In this document: piece after piece, positions 9,901-20,215 of the stretch | Layout of the letters: each line of letters starts with the position of its first letter | Numbering within the stretch: the stretch's first letter is position 1 | Assembly (NCBI RefSeq): GCF_001680005.1 | Contig: NC_033563.1 | Span: forward strand, 868,001 to 932,000 | Source of the DNA: Plasmodium coatneyi | Taxonomy: Eukaryota; Apicomplexa; Aconoidasida; Haemosporida; Plasmodiidae | Reading direction: 5' to 3' | Length of the DNA stretch: 64,000 nt | Translations under genes and position numbers: made by a program | The notes under the pieces: generated by a model | What the model saw: only the letters and a program-made list of their open reading frames with translations | Databases searched by the model: none | Told to the model about the DNA's origin: nothing

Positions 9901-12900
9901 AAATTGTTGAAGGAACTTTCTAAAGCTATAACCGATACAAATACAGGAGACAGCGGTATATGCAAAGACGTTGGGAAGACAGATGGTACACTACATAAGG
10001 AAGCAAACAGAAAATCTTGTGAATACATTGTTAAAGGTTTAGAATACATATATAAGATTGGGAAATCTGGGGGTTGGACGAAGAATGATCCTGACCAACA
10101 AAATAAGATGGAACGTAACCAACAATTTGGTCAAACTATGTCATGCTTTCTACTGAACGCTTATGCAGATCAACTTATCGAGAAGGGGAAGGACTGTGGT
10201 ATTACGGAGCAAAGAATAGGGGAAATGTTCACTAAAGGAAAGGGTCTTTACTCAACTCTGTGTGCGAAGGACACTAATTGTGTTGAATGTAAAAGGGATG
10301 ATAGTTATAAAAAGTGCACACTGAGCGTGAACGAAGCAATATATGAAAAAAGGGATAAGTGCAAAGAATACAAAGATAATATAGAAAACAAAGTAAAAGA
10401 AATTCTTAATAATGATGACAGAGTAAAACGAACTCTGAACAGCATATGTAAGCGAAACCTTTCTTTTTTTCTCGAACCTACAACCCATCAACCCCTAACA
10501 ACGAACCTATAACCATACGGTACCATTCCATTATCAATCGCAAGACAGTTCATATACTTCCTGTCCTGATGCCCACACTTTCCCCTTTCTTCTTTTTTCT
10601 CCTTCCTCCATAGGCAGAGATTGCACCCAGAAGGATAAAACCTTATGTCAACGTTTGGACTGTATAGCACATAATTGGTTCGAGGACAGAATAGGTAACA
10701 GCGGGAATAAGCAGACCTGGGTAAGGTAACAATACTGCCTACTGCCTTTAATGTGACTGTATTAAATGGTATTCCTTATATATAACTAAAAGAAAGAAGG
10801 GGAAGCTATGAATCTTATGCGCGTGTCTATAAAGTTCACCTTTACCTTCGTTCCTCTTTTCCTTTTTCCTTGGGCTCAGTGTGAATTTTGGAATCCGGAC
10901 GTCAAGAAGAGACTGAAGGAAATATCTGAGAAAATGGTGACGGGGAGTGCAACCATGGATTCACTGTGCGAGGGCACTGTTGGAAAGACCACTACACTGA
11001 ATGCATCAGGGAAGAAAGCATGTCAATACATTTTTGCAGGTTTAAAGGGCATTTATGGCATGAAGGAGAATGCGAATGAGCCAAACAAGAAGAAAGCAAG
11101 GAATAATCGACTAACAGAACAAACCATGTACTGTCTATTCCTGAATGCGTACGCAGATATGCTTATAGAGAAAACGAAGGGAAAAGTCTGTCCTGTCACA
11201 GAAAATGAAATAAAAGATATGTTTGATAAAGGAAATGAAAATATGACCACTTGGTGTGTCCAAAAAAAGGACGATGGTAAGGATGATTGCGTTAAATGTA
11301 CAAGGGATAAAAGTTATGAAAGTTGCAAGTTAGACGTGGATAATGACCTATGGGATCGGAACAGTGGGTGCCTGGAAGGCAAAGAGAATGTGAAAAAAAA
11401 AGTGGAAGAACTGCTCGACCCAAATAAGAACACGGAACCAAAAGTGAAGGAAGTTCAGGATGCTATAAGTTCTTTAAATAATAAGGTCTCCTTATGTAAT
11501 CGTGTGAAATGTATCTACTATAGGTGGGGTGAAAACAGGAGAGCTGGAGGTATAGGAGAGCCACCTTGGGTAAGGAACACGGAACAACATTGTGTGGTGT
11601 TGCCAAAAACCAATGTGTGGATAGTGTGCATATATTATACGCCCTTATATTGGGGAAGTACAAAACCACATGTTGTGACTATATATATTGAGCGTATATA
11701 TATATACCTCATATATACTTCATATACATATATATAGTCTATATATATGTTCCCCCTTTATTCTTATGTGTATTTGTAGAACCAATTCTGGGAGCCCGAT
11801 GTCAAAAAGAGATTGAATGAACTGTCTGAAGCTATAACGGGAACGAATGTAACTCACGAAAGTTTATGTGAAGACATTGAGGAAAAAGATGGAACACCTT
11901 CAGCAGCAAGAAAAAAAGCATGTAATTTTATTGTTAAGGGCTTAGAACATATATATAAAATTGAAAGGGGCACTGACGGCCAGAATCAACAGAAGAAAGA
12001 CGATAACCTCATATTCCACCGAACTTTCTCTTGTATCCTACTCAATGCATTGGCAGATGAAATGGAGCAAAAGTGTCCAAAAAAGAAGGATGACATAAAA
12101 AAAGGCATAACGCATGCCTTCACTAAGAGTGAACATATTAAAAGTACAACATTTCCATGCAATACTCAAGGTGATATGTGTCCTTTGTGCACTCAGGATA
12201 ATAGCTATAAAGATTGCAAAATAAAGGATAGAGATGGGGATACAATAAAAAAAAGATTCGACGAGATGCTGGACCCAAATAAGAACACGGACACAAAAGT
12301 AAAGCAAGCTCTGAATACAATATATAATATATGTCCGAAGGATACGAAAGAATCCTCAGCAAGTAGTTCAGTGGCCAGAAGTGATGACCTCCCTGAACCA
12401 GCACCAGGACCAGTACCATCACCAACACCAGCACCCGATGCTCCCGTACCCGCATCACCAGGACCACCACCAATTAACTCGCATACAGAACCAACAGGTA
12501 AGGCAGACATTATTGATACTGAGGATGGTATTATTGTTAATGGTGTTAAACTCACTTTTAATGACCCCAAAATAAGTTCTACTGGTAGTGGTTATAATGA
12601 AGACAGTAAGTACGATAGTGGTACATGGTCTGTTACAGATAATGCTGCGACGACCACTGTTCATAATGCTACTCCTGCTGTTATTTCAGGTCCAGGTCCT
12701 ATAGGTCCAAATCCAGCAGACTCCCAAACTCCAAGCACAGGAACAGACACTCAAACTCCTTCAGGATCAGCTTCCTCCGGCACAGTAACTCCAACTCCAG
12801 GCCAACGTAAGAATAATTAAAAAAGAATGAACACTTGCTGTCTAGGTTTTCACCCAGATGCATCAGCAAAAATTAAAAAGCAAAAAAAAAAAAAAAATGA

Positions 12901-14333
12901 AAAATAAAATAAGAAATATGTACACCTATAAGATGCATCTACAAATTAGAAAATAAAAAATTTAAAAGGTAAAAAAGTAAAAAAGTGAAAAAATTATAAA
13001 GTAAAAAAGTAAAAAAATTAAAAAGTGAAGAGTAAAAAAAGAAAAAATAGAAAGAAATGAAAAAAAAGAAAAAAAAAAAAAAAAAAAGTTAATATTAGAA
13101 GAAAAAAAAAAAAAAAAAAAAAATGAGGAGGGTTCCGCATTTTAGGGGTGTGTATAGGATTTCGCAATTAGGGTGTATAGTTTCGCACATAAGCTTAAGG
13201 TTCCGGGGTATAAGGACAAGAATATGGCCTGTTATTTAGCTGTTTTAGGTTGTAAGAATAACAATATGGCCTGTTATTTAGCTGTTTTAGGGTGTACGGA
13301 TAACAATGTGGTCTGGTGTTCAGCTGCTTCAGGGTGTTAGGACAACAATATGGCCTGTTGTTTAGCACCTTAGGGGTATGTTATGGTGTTAGAGTATTAA
13401 GAAGAAAGAGGTGTAAAAAAAGTGTAAAAAAATTAGGACGTGTAAAAAAATTAGCAAGTGAAAGAAGTGTAAAAAAGTAAAAAAAATAACGCGTAAAAAA
13501 ACTTACGACGTGTAAAAAATTAAAAAGTAAAAAAATAAAATAAGGAAGTGGTATGCCCCGAGAAAAAGCGCAAATATGGGTCTCGGTGCTACCGTGTCCA
13601 ATAGTATAAAGCAAAAACGCACTTTTCCTTTTACTCACTTTTCACGTGCAGGTACCCCAGTAGTACCAGGTGCAGGGGTTCCCGGAGCTGTTAGTCCTGC
13701 TGCTACTGCTGGGGGAGGTGGTGCTGGTGGGGGTGGGGGTAGTTCCAGCGGTAACCAGAACACTGGTAATCCAAGACCAGGTTCTACAGGAACTTGGAAC
13801 CCAGGTTCTTCTGGTCCTGGTAGTACTGGACACCAGTCTCCTGGTTCCTCCGGTCCTGGTAGTACTGGAACCTGGAAACCCGGATCCTCTGGTCCAGGTT
13901 CTTCTGGTTCCGGTTCCACAGGAACGTGGAACCCAGGTTCGTCTGGTTCTGGCAGTACTGGAACTTGGAATCCAGGTTCATCTGGTACCGGTTCTACTGG
14001 AACCTGGAATCCAGGTTCTTCCGGTACCGGTTCCACAGGAACGTGGAATCCTGGTTCTTCTGGTTCTGGTAGTACTAGACCACAGGGACCACCTCCTCCA
14101 GGGAGACCTCAAGGACCACCACAACAAGGTGGTAACAAACCCCAAGGTCCACCACTATCAACACATGCAACAGCAGCAGTAGTACCGTTACCTAGAGCTG
14201 TTCCAGTTAGTAACCCCATAGAACCGTCTGATTTTACCCCATACCTTCCTACAATTCCCGTTCTAATTGGTACTTCTGTCATAACTTATCTCCTTTGGAA
14301 GGTAGGAAAAAAAAGGAGAAAATATATTTTCCG

Positions 14334-14364
<31 letters not shown>

Positions 14365-14924
14365 AAGGGTTTAGGATGTATGTGTAGGATTTCGCATTTT
14401 AGGGTGTGTGATGTGGGATTTGGCTTTTTAGGGGTGTATGTGTAGGATTTCACATTTAGATTAAAAGTAGTAATTATGGTTATAAAAACAAAACATTAAC
14501 CCCCTAATAATCACTTTTTCCTTGTTTTTTTTTTTTTTTTTTGCAGTATTTTTTCCTCGGTAGAAGAAGAAAACGTTACAGGAGAACTCATCAAGTGCGT
14601 GGTTCTTCTTCCTTACAAGAACAACTCGTTGCTCATGTGGACGACCAGGCAGATGGCCCACATGAATATATTTTAGTAAAGGAACGCAGACAACCAAGAT
14701 CAACACCACAGAAAAGAGGGAAACAAGTTGGTAAGCGTGGTGTAGGTCATCGCACTATTATTGATATTCATTTAGAAGTTTTAGACGAATGTCAAAAAGG
14801 GGACCTGCATTCGACGAAGGAAGACTTTTTTGAAATTTTGGTTCAAGAATTTATGGGAAGTCAATTTATAAAGGAGGAAAGTGTTCCTAAGGAAGAGGGT
14901 CAAAGTTTAGATTTCGGGTTTTAG
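6901..14924 (+). CDS. SICAvar: SICAvar variant antigen, complete (gene 2)
   Basis: Nine exons: 6901-6978, 7124-7982, 9602-9711, 9871-10447, 10614-10720, 10880-11569, 11780-12806, 13652-14301, 14547-14924 (4,476 nt, 1,491 aa; every phase joins). Exon 1 is short with no signal peptide, as usual for this family. Exon 2 (DKIWNDLEK) is the N-terminal cysteine domain. Exons 3 and 5 are short CxR-type modules (TLCxRxxC, NWF); exons 4, 6 and 7 start with C/N-x-F-W and carry the large cysteine-rich domains. Exon 7 continues into a Pro-rich region with the 192-nt cassette. Exon 8 is a Gly/Ser/Thr/Trp repeat stalk plus membrane segment (YLPTIPVLIGTSVITYLLWK). Exon 9 is the cytoplasmic tail (VDDQADGPHEY, IIDIHLEVLDEC) and stops early at a TAG made by an extra T. 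Surface display on infected erythrocytes is known for the family, not shown here. Confidence 0.92.
8157..8270 (+). repeat. 19-bp purine minisatellite
   Basis: Unit GGGGTGAAGGAAAGGAAAA, about five near-perfect copies in tandem, decaying at the right end into AGAAGGAAAAGGGGTG. Confidence 0.85.
8461..8620 (+). repeat. 39-bp minisatellite with CCTAAGGA core
   Basis: Units start with GGCCTAAGGAGGGAAGG at 8461, 8500, 8539 and 8578, exactly 39 bp apart; the last copy is modified. Each unit also contains TCTAAGGAAGTAA. The CTAAGGA core is also the centre of the coding repeat GTTCCTAAGGAA in the SICA tail exons. Confidence 0.9.
8681..9060 (+). repeat. Telomere-like repeat array in SICAvar intron
   Basis: About 13 imperfect copies of a ~30-bp unit, GGATTTCGCATTTTAGGG followed by GTGTATGTGTA-like sequence. 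Most units end in TTTAGGG, the plant/Plasmodium-type telomere heptamer (reported as GGGTTYA in P. knowlesi). Isolated copies recur at about 5009, 13,130-13,170 and 14,378-14,458, all in SICAvar introns. Confidence 0.85.
12498..12689 (+). other. In-frame 192-nt exitron-like cassette, gene 2
   Basis: Same cassette as in gene 1: donor CAACAG/GTAAGG, acceptor GTTATTTCAG, 192 nt with no indel against gene 1, no stop, frame-neutral. Encodes a stretch starting GKADIIDTEDG with no cysteine. Confidence 0.6.
12807..13651 (+). other. Intron 7 of SICAvar gene 2
   Basis: An 845-bp intron (donor GTAAGA, acceptor TCACGTGCAG). It starts with A-rich sequence and AAAAAGTAAAAAA-type runs, then has telomere-like elements (13,130-13,170), a 42-bp tandem repeat (13,212-13,379) and GTGTAAAAAAATTAG repeats shared with the matching intron of gene 1. 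Confidence 0.75.
13212..13379 (+). repeat. 42-bp tandem repeat
   Basis: Four copies with cores at 13222, 13264, 13306 and 13348, spaced exactly 42 bp. The core reads AATATGGCCTGTTATTTAGC followed by TGTTTTAGGGTGTA. A diverged single copy (GATGTGGCCTGGTGGTTAGC) is at about 9083-9102, just after the telomere-like array in intron 2. Confidence 0.9.
13772..14080 (+). repeat. Gly/Ser/Thr/Trp stalk repeats, gene 2
   Basis: Coding tandem repeats in exon 8 with unit GSTGTWNPGSSGx (13 residues, 39 bp), about seven units with internal variants. They form a low-complexity stalk just outside the membrane segment. The matching exon of gene 1 is Gly/Pro-rich but lacks this Trp-containing unit. Confidence 0.85.
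14302..14546 (+). other. Last intron of gene 2 with telomere-like elements
   Basis: Donor GTAGGA, acceptor TTTTTTGCAG. An A-run at about 14,335-14,363 is followed by three elements of the GGATTTCGCATTTTAGGG type. Position and phase match the last intron of gene 1. Confidence 0.75.
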
Positions 14925-15180
14925 GGAAGGAAGACTTTCTTCCTAAGGAAACGGTTGCTACATAAGATTTTCCTAAGGAAGGTGTTCCAAGTTCATATTC
15001 CGGATTTAGGGAGGAAACACTTTGTTCCTACGGAACAGGTTCCAAGTTCATATTTCGGGTTTAGGGAAGAAGACTTTCTTCCTAAGAAAAGTGTTCCTAA
15101 GGAGGATATTCCTAAGGAAGACATCCTTGAGGAAGGTGTTCCCTAAGGAAGGTTTTCCTTAGGAAGAAACAATTTGTAGC
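14925..15180 (+). pseudogene. Decayed SICA tail repeats after gene 2 stop
   Basis: VPKE/FGFREEDF-type repeats continue beyond the stop in changing frames. The early stop is GGGTTTTAGGG, apparently GGGTTTAGGG with one extra T. More than one indel is needed to explain the frames. The remnant ends in GAAGAAACAATTTGTAG, matching the end of the gene 1 remnant. Confidence 0.6.
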
Positions 15181-15215
15181 CAAATTGTGGATGCTAATTC
15201 TTGACAAAAATAGTG

Positions 15216-15293
15216 ATGTTTGAGGAGTGTGAAAGGGAAGAAAATGTGCATGATAAGGAAATATATTTGGATGATTTATTACAGAATGCTTAA
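15216..15293 (+). other. Conserved small reading frame in SICA 3' flank, gene 2
   Basis: An ATG-initiated 25-codon frame with FEECEREENVHDKE, ending LLQNA. It matches 5799-5894 downstream of gene 1 without gaps over the shared part. The following ~120 bases (to about 15,412) also match the gene 1 flank. Confidence 0.45.
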
Positions 15294-15412
15294 TATTATC
15301 TGAAGGGCATAAAAGTAGAAATAAAATATGTGAACAGTACTTCAGTTCTTTCCATTAAGCGATATGTACAATTTGTTATGATATTTGTACTACTTCCTAT
15401 TTTTTCTTCCTT

Positions 15413-16570
15413 TCCCTCCTTACAATGTTTTAATCATTTTGTAAATTACTGTATGTAATTTTTTTTTTTTTTTTTTTGTAACTTCTCATTCACTGAACCC
15501 CTTTTTTTAATCTTCCCATTTTTTGAATTCCACTTTAAAGGTGTGCATATTTTACTTATTGGTCCATTTGTCAGGGGGGGTTGCTATTATATACCTTTCA
15601 AACCCCTGGTCCGGTGATCGACCGATTAAGCCCGCAGAGGAACAACCCCTCAAGGGATGCAAATAAAGTTATGCGTACAATCGTTCCGTTGCTAATTTAA
15701 TTATTTTTTTATTTATTTTATTTTTTTTAACTGAACCATATGTGTTGCGTTTTCTTTGCGGAATGTCGCAGGCGATGCGGAGAAACGACAAAGGGGGGGT
15801 GTTTAAGTTCAAATTGGTACTAATAAAACCGTGTAGATAAGTTGTTTCCTTTTTTTTTCCTTTTTTTCCCATCCGCGTTACCAAACCTGGAACCGGAAAA
15901 ATGGGAGAAACGCGGAGCGGAACAAACTAAACGTTGTATGCTTGCCCCGTCACCAGAAGTGTCATACGTTTGTTGCGGCAAAAAGAAAAAAAAGGTCGCG
16001 CCGCTATTTTTATGCACTCGCGCGTATGCCGCGGCACCAGCTCCTGCAAGTTTCCCCCTGTGGAGGAGAGGCTACTATAAGGGGAGGCCACGACAAAGCA
16101 AAAGTGGCGTAGGAAGGGTAACGCTCACCACATCTCCTTCTTAAGAAAGTAAAAAAAAGGGTATCGCGAAAGATGGTTCTCCCCCCCCCGGAAAAAGAAG
16201 AAAAAAAGAAAAAAACATTCAAAAGGGGGAGCAAGCCGAATCGCGCACCCTTCTCCAGTTGACCGCGACTTGACTGCATCTCTTGACTACAATTTTTTTT
16301 TTTTTTTTTTTTTTTTTTTCCATACAACATTTTGTACATACTGGTTTTACCATTTTTCCCATTTCGCAAACTTTATTTTTTTTTTTTTTGCAAGCATTTT
16401 CATACCTCCCTTTTTAAATTTCTTCGCATAGCTGACCATTTTCCATTTAGCGCTATAGTTACTGTACCTTTTATAAATTCACCCCAAGGGGAAAAAGAAA
16501 TATATATAGAAAGCTGCCTGGCTTGAAGGAATCTCTTTTACAATTAATTGGAATACTTTTCTTAGTCAAG
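15413..16570. other. Boundary between SICAvar block and core genes
   Basis: Similarity to the SICA 3' flank ends near 15,412. After that come T-rich sequence, a moderately GC-rich part (about 15,860-16,130) with no convincing gene, poly(T) runs (16,292-16,319 and 16,376-16,389) and the presumed promoter and 5' UTR of RPS15A. Confidence 0.5.
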
Positions 16571-16825
16571 GTAAGGTTGAGGGAGTGGAAGCGACGCGGA
16601 GGGGGAAGCAAAGTAAAACAGCCTAATAATGCCCAACGGGATGCTTGAAAGAAAAGCAAGTTCCTCCCCTATCCCGTTTACATGGCTGAGCCGCTTCAGT
16701 GTGACACGACCCATATGATCTCCTTCCCCCGTCATAAGGCTGTCACCTTTATATATATGCAAAAGTTACTCCCATTTTTTTTTTTCACAAATATTACAAA
16801 ACGTGCATTCATTTCCCCCCTGTAG
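16571..16825 (+). other. 5' UTR intron of RPS15A
   Basis: Donor TCAAG/GTAAGG at 16571; acceptor CCCCTGTAG ends one base before the RPS15A ATG. The protein starts MVRMS as in other eukaryotes, so the intron lies wholly in the 5' UTR. Confidence 0.7.
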
Positions 16826-17347
16826 ATGGTTCGAATGAGCGTATTGGCTGATTGCCTGAAAACAATTAACAACGCAGAGAAGAGAGGAAGGCGGCAGGTG
16901 TTGATAAGGCCCTCCTCCAAAGTGGTCGTGAAGTTCCTACAGTACATGCAGAAGAAGGGCTACATTGGAAACTTTGAAATTGTAGATGACCACCGATCGG
17001 GAAAAATTGTGGTCAACCTGCTTGGACGAATAAACAAGTGTGCTGTCATATCACCAAGGTGAGTTAAGCGGGAGGGAAGTAGCCTGCTTACAGACGGATT
17101 GGTGTGATAACATCCGTATGAGGATGCCCCTTACCATATTACTTTCTTACCATGCCCCCCCTTTCCCACCGCGCTGCCCCCCCGCAGGTACGACGTGAAG
17201 CTGGAAGAAATCGAAAAAATCATTACCAACATTCTACCCAGTAGACTCTTCGGTCACTTAATCCTGACCACCCCCTACGGAATTATGGACCACGAGGAAG
17301 CTAGAAGAAAACACACCGGTGGAAAGGTCCTTGGATTTTTCTTTTAA
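16826..17347 (+). CDS. RPS15A: 40S ribosomal protein S15A
   Basis: Small-subunit ribosomal protein uS8, a structural part of the cytosolic 40S body. Exons 16826-17058 and 17188-17347 (donor GTGAGT, acceptor CCCGCAG) give 130 aa, the usual eukaryotic length. The sequence is nearly colinear with human RPS15A: MVRMSVLAD start, INNAEKRGRRQVLIRP, FEIVDDHRSGKIVVNL, and the C-terminus GIMDHEEARRKHTGGK-LGFFF. The start is fixed by the conserved N-terminus. It is the first clear core gene right of the SICAvar pair and converges with the RING-finger gene. Confidence 0.97.
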
Positions 17348-18214
17348 ACTTTAATTACATGTGTGTACCTGTTAGGAAAGAAAAAGCACTCACTATCCCT
17401 TACCGTGCGATGTTGTGCTAACCTCGTTTGGAAGGCCACACAAGTGGGGTGAGACTTACCCGGAGGGGTACCCAAAGGATGATCCTGCACCGAAGAGGTT
17501 AACACAGTAGTTAGTACAGAATGACCAGGCCGATCGTGCGGACCAGTAGCTCCCCCCCCGGAGCTTACCCCCTGTTTCTTCGCACCAAAGGCGCGTGACT
17601 GCATACCGCTTTGACACTCAATTGGAGAGAAAGTCATCTTTTTTTTTCTTTTTTTTTTTCTTAAATTAAAATATGCGCTCGATTGTCTGTCTGTTTATTA
17701 TATCCGTGTGAGCGCGTGCACATATACACAAGGTCGCGGGCGACCGCACGAAAACAAAGAATGACCCAATGCAGCAAAATGAACCAAATGAACTAAATGA
17801 ACTAAAACGACATGAATGAAATACATTAAAACATTGAAACGTTGAAACATCGAAACGTGTTAAAAGACGCGGAGCGCGAGCAGCGCCACCGCTAGATCAG
17901 CCACAACCCCTACGCGGAAAAAACATGGAGTGACGCTGACGGGTGTGCCAATACTCAGTATGGCCAGTAAAACACACACATACAAAAAAAAAAAAAAAAA
18001 AAAAAAAAAAAACGCTTCCAAATTTGCTCCAACCAAGTGGGGAAGGAAAATCAAAAGGGTGAGCAACCTATAACTATGTGTCCACCCATTTAAAAAAGGA
18101 AAAAAAAAACACTTCACAATATGGGTAACACTACACATCTCCATATAGGAAACACTTTTAAAAATGACTTTTTTTTTCTGTCTGTTCCTCCCCCTTTTGG
18201 TTAGCCACTTAGGG
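17348..18214. other. Convergent intergenic region RPS15A / RING gene
   Basis: Holds the 3' ends of two converging genes. Poly(T) at 17,638-17,660, short AATGAACTAAA repeats near 17,770-17,810, and a poly(A) run at 17,984-18,011. I see no gene. Confidence 0.6.
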
Positions 18215-19887
18215 TTAGGGCATGTCCCCCCCCCTGTCCATATTTTTGAGGGGGAACTTTATAAAGGAAGTGAAGAGGCACCTACAGATGGGGCACTTCT
18301 CCTGCCGCAACGACTTCATACAGTCGTAGCAGAAGGATGAGTGTCGGCACGGCATCAACAAGGTGTCCTTGTAGGAGGTCATGCAAATGAGGCACTCCTT
18401 ATCGTGTTCCTCATGTCCATAAATATCTAGTATATCCAAAAATTGAAAAACTTCATTTTTCTTTTTGCTTTTATGTACCGCTGTGTTGGTTCCATTTTCG
18501 CTAAACACACAAATGTCCTTAATTATGGATGGGATATATTTGTCCTTCATTTTTTTGAAGTCGACCAGAACTACTAGCGTGCTGGCATGGGCTCCGTTGC
18601 TGCCTCGGTTTTTCCCTACGCCTTTCGTCGGGGAGACAGACTTGGAGACACCTAACCCCCTACCCCCAGAGGAGTTACCATATAGAGAGGAAGTGGACAT
18701 GGAATCCATCTGAGGTGCATCGTTTATGAGAATAGTAAGGGGGATCCTTATCTTGTCATCGCTCATGTGGCTACTTAACACTTTTTCGTCGAGGGAGTGT
18801 TGTTGTTCGTATTTGTTTTTTTTTAGTTTTTCTTTTATATCATCTAGGTAGTCATTTTTCTCGACCTCTATTTGGCCCAGTACATCTGCGACGCAGAAAC
18901 TCTCCTCGGAGGGCATCGTGTAGGTGATGTTTTCCCTGCTCGCGAAGAAGGAGCTAGGTGTCTTGTGTAAACAGGAGGTGAAGTTAATGAAGGAGGTGCC
19001 CTGCTGTTGGGATAAATGATCACGGTGGTTATGATGGTGATGGTCGTAAAAGTTTTCTCCTCCTGTCATATCTTCCTCCCCGGAATAGAGACTACTACTA
19101 CCCTTATGTTTATCGAGAAGGTACGTCATCGCATCGGAGGAAGGTTTGGACTGTAACGACCTGCTAAACCCTTCCTTAAAAAATGTTTTAAAGTTATCTA
19201 TACAAATGACGGTGCTTCTTCCGTTTGTTGTCTTCTTTCGTGCCTCCATCTTATCGTGTATGACCTGATTAATTTCCTTAAGGAGGACCCCCCAGTAGAG
19301 GGTAACACAGACGGGATTCTTGGACGAGAAGGTGAAGGTGACGCCATATGTGTACAGGTCAGTCGTGTCACTTGCACTGGAACTCAGGTAATTTTTCACC
19401 AACTGTATATTGTCGTGGATACATATGTCTAAATTTATCTTGTCGACAGTTTTGGGAGTTATTTTTTTTTTTATTCGGATGATGTCGTTCACGTGGCTCC
19501 TGCAGAGCATTTTTATTTCGTCGATGTAGCGGGACATGTTCTGCATGTAGATGGCCTGCAAGGGGTAACAACAGAGGTGATCACATTAGCAAGGTCAGTA
19601 GCGTATCCGTGGTGATTACATTAGCAGGGTGAGAAGCGCAATGATTGGATTAGCAGGGGTGACGCTCTTACCTTCCGGTCCCTCAGGTACTTCATAATAT
19701 TGTACGAGGTGTAGTACCTCGAAATGATGGTAAGCGCCCACAGGAAAATAATAAAAAATATAATAAAGCATAATGTGTTCATAAAACTGGACATATTAAA
19801 AATGCACAGAATGTCTTCCTCCTTGCAGTTGTTAGACATGACAATGTTTTTGTACATGTCCAGGTCGTACTCGTCGATGATATTCAT
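18215..19887 (-). CDS. Membrane-anchored RING-finger protein (putative E3 ligase)
   Basis: Two exons: 19672-19887 and 18215-19555 (intron 116 bp, donor GTAAGA, acceptor TTGCAG, phase 0), 518 aa. Residues about 33-57 are one hydrophobic membrane segment (FMNTLCFIIFFIIFLWALTI). The middle is poorly conserved and low in complexity (His/Asp stretch, Ser-rich). The C-terminus is a C3HC4 RING: CLICMTSYKDTLLMPCRHSS, then FCYDC and CPIC. That form (ICxxxxKDTLLMPCRH) resembles the membrane or mahogunin-type RING ligases that hand ubiquitin from an E2 to a substrate. The substrate cannot be told. Its neighbour encodes a proteasome subunit, which may be chance. Confidence 0.85.
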
Positions 19888-20177
19888 GGTGCCGGATGTG
19901 GGGGGGACAAAAAAAATAGGGGGACTGGGGCGACCAGCAAGGTTGGTCAGATTTCAGTGGCTAACACGATGGGAGCGGCTTGTGCGGCTGTTGTTGGTGA
20001 TGCTCAAGAGAACTCCCCCCTCCTCCCTTATCCTTACTCCGCTACACAAGGGGGTCGTCGTTATAATTCTATTCCGCAACCAGGAGCCGCCAACTGACGC
20101 CACCTACTGGTGAAGGGAAACCCATTGCAACGCATCGCAAGTGTTCCTTCGGGCTATTCTCTTCACACAGCTAGGTG

Positions 20178-20215
<38 letters not shown>

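Noticed and set aside
13635..14036. Minus-strand 133-codon frame over the stalk repeats
   Set aside because: It is the complement of the GSTGTWNPGSSG repeat; the + strand exon has correct splice phases on both sides.
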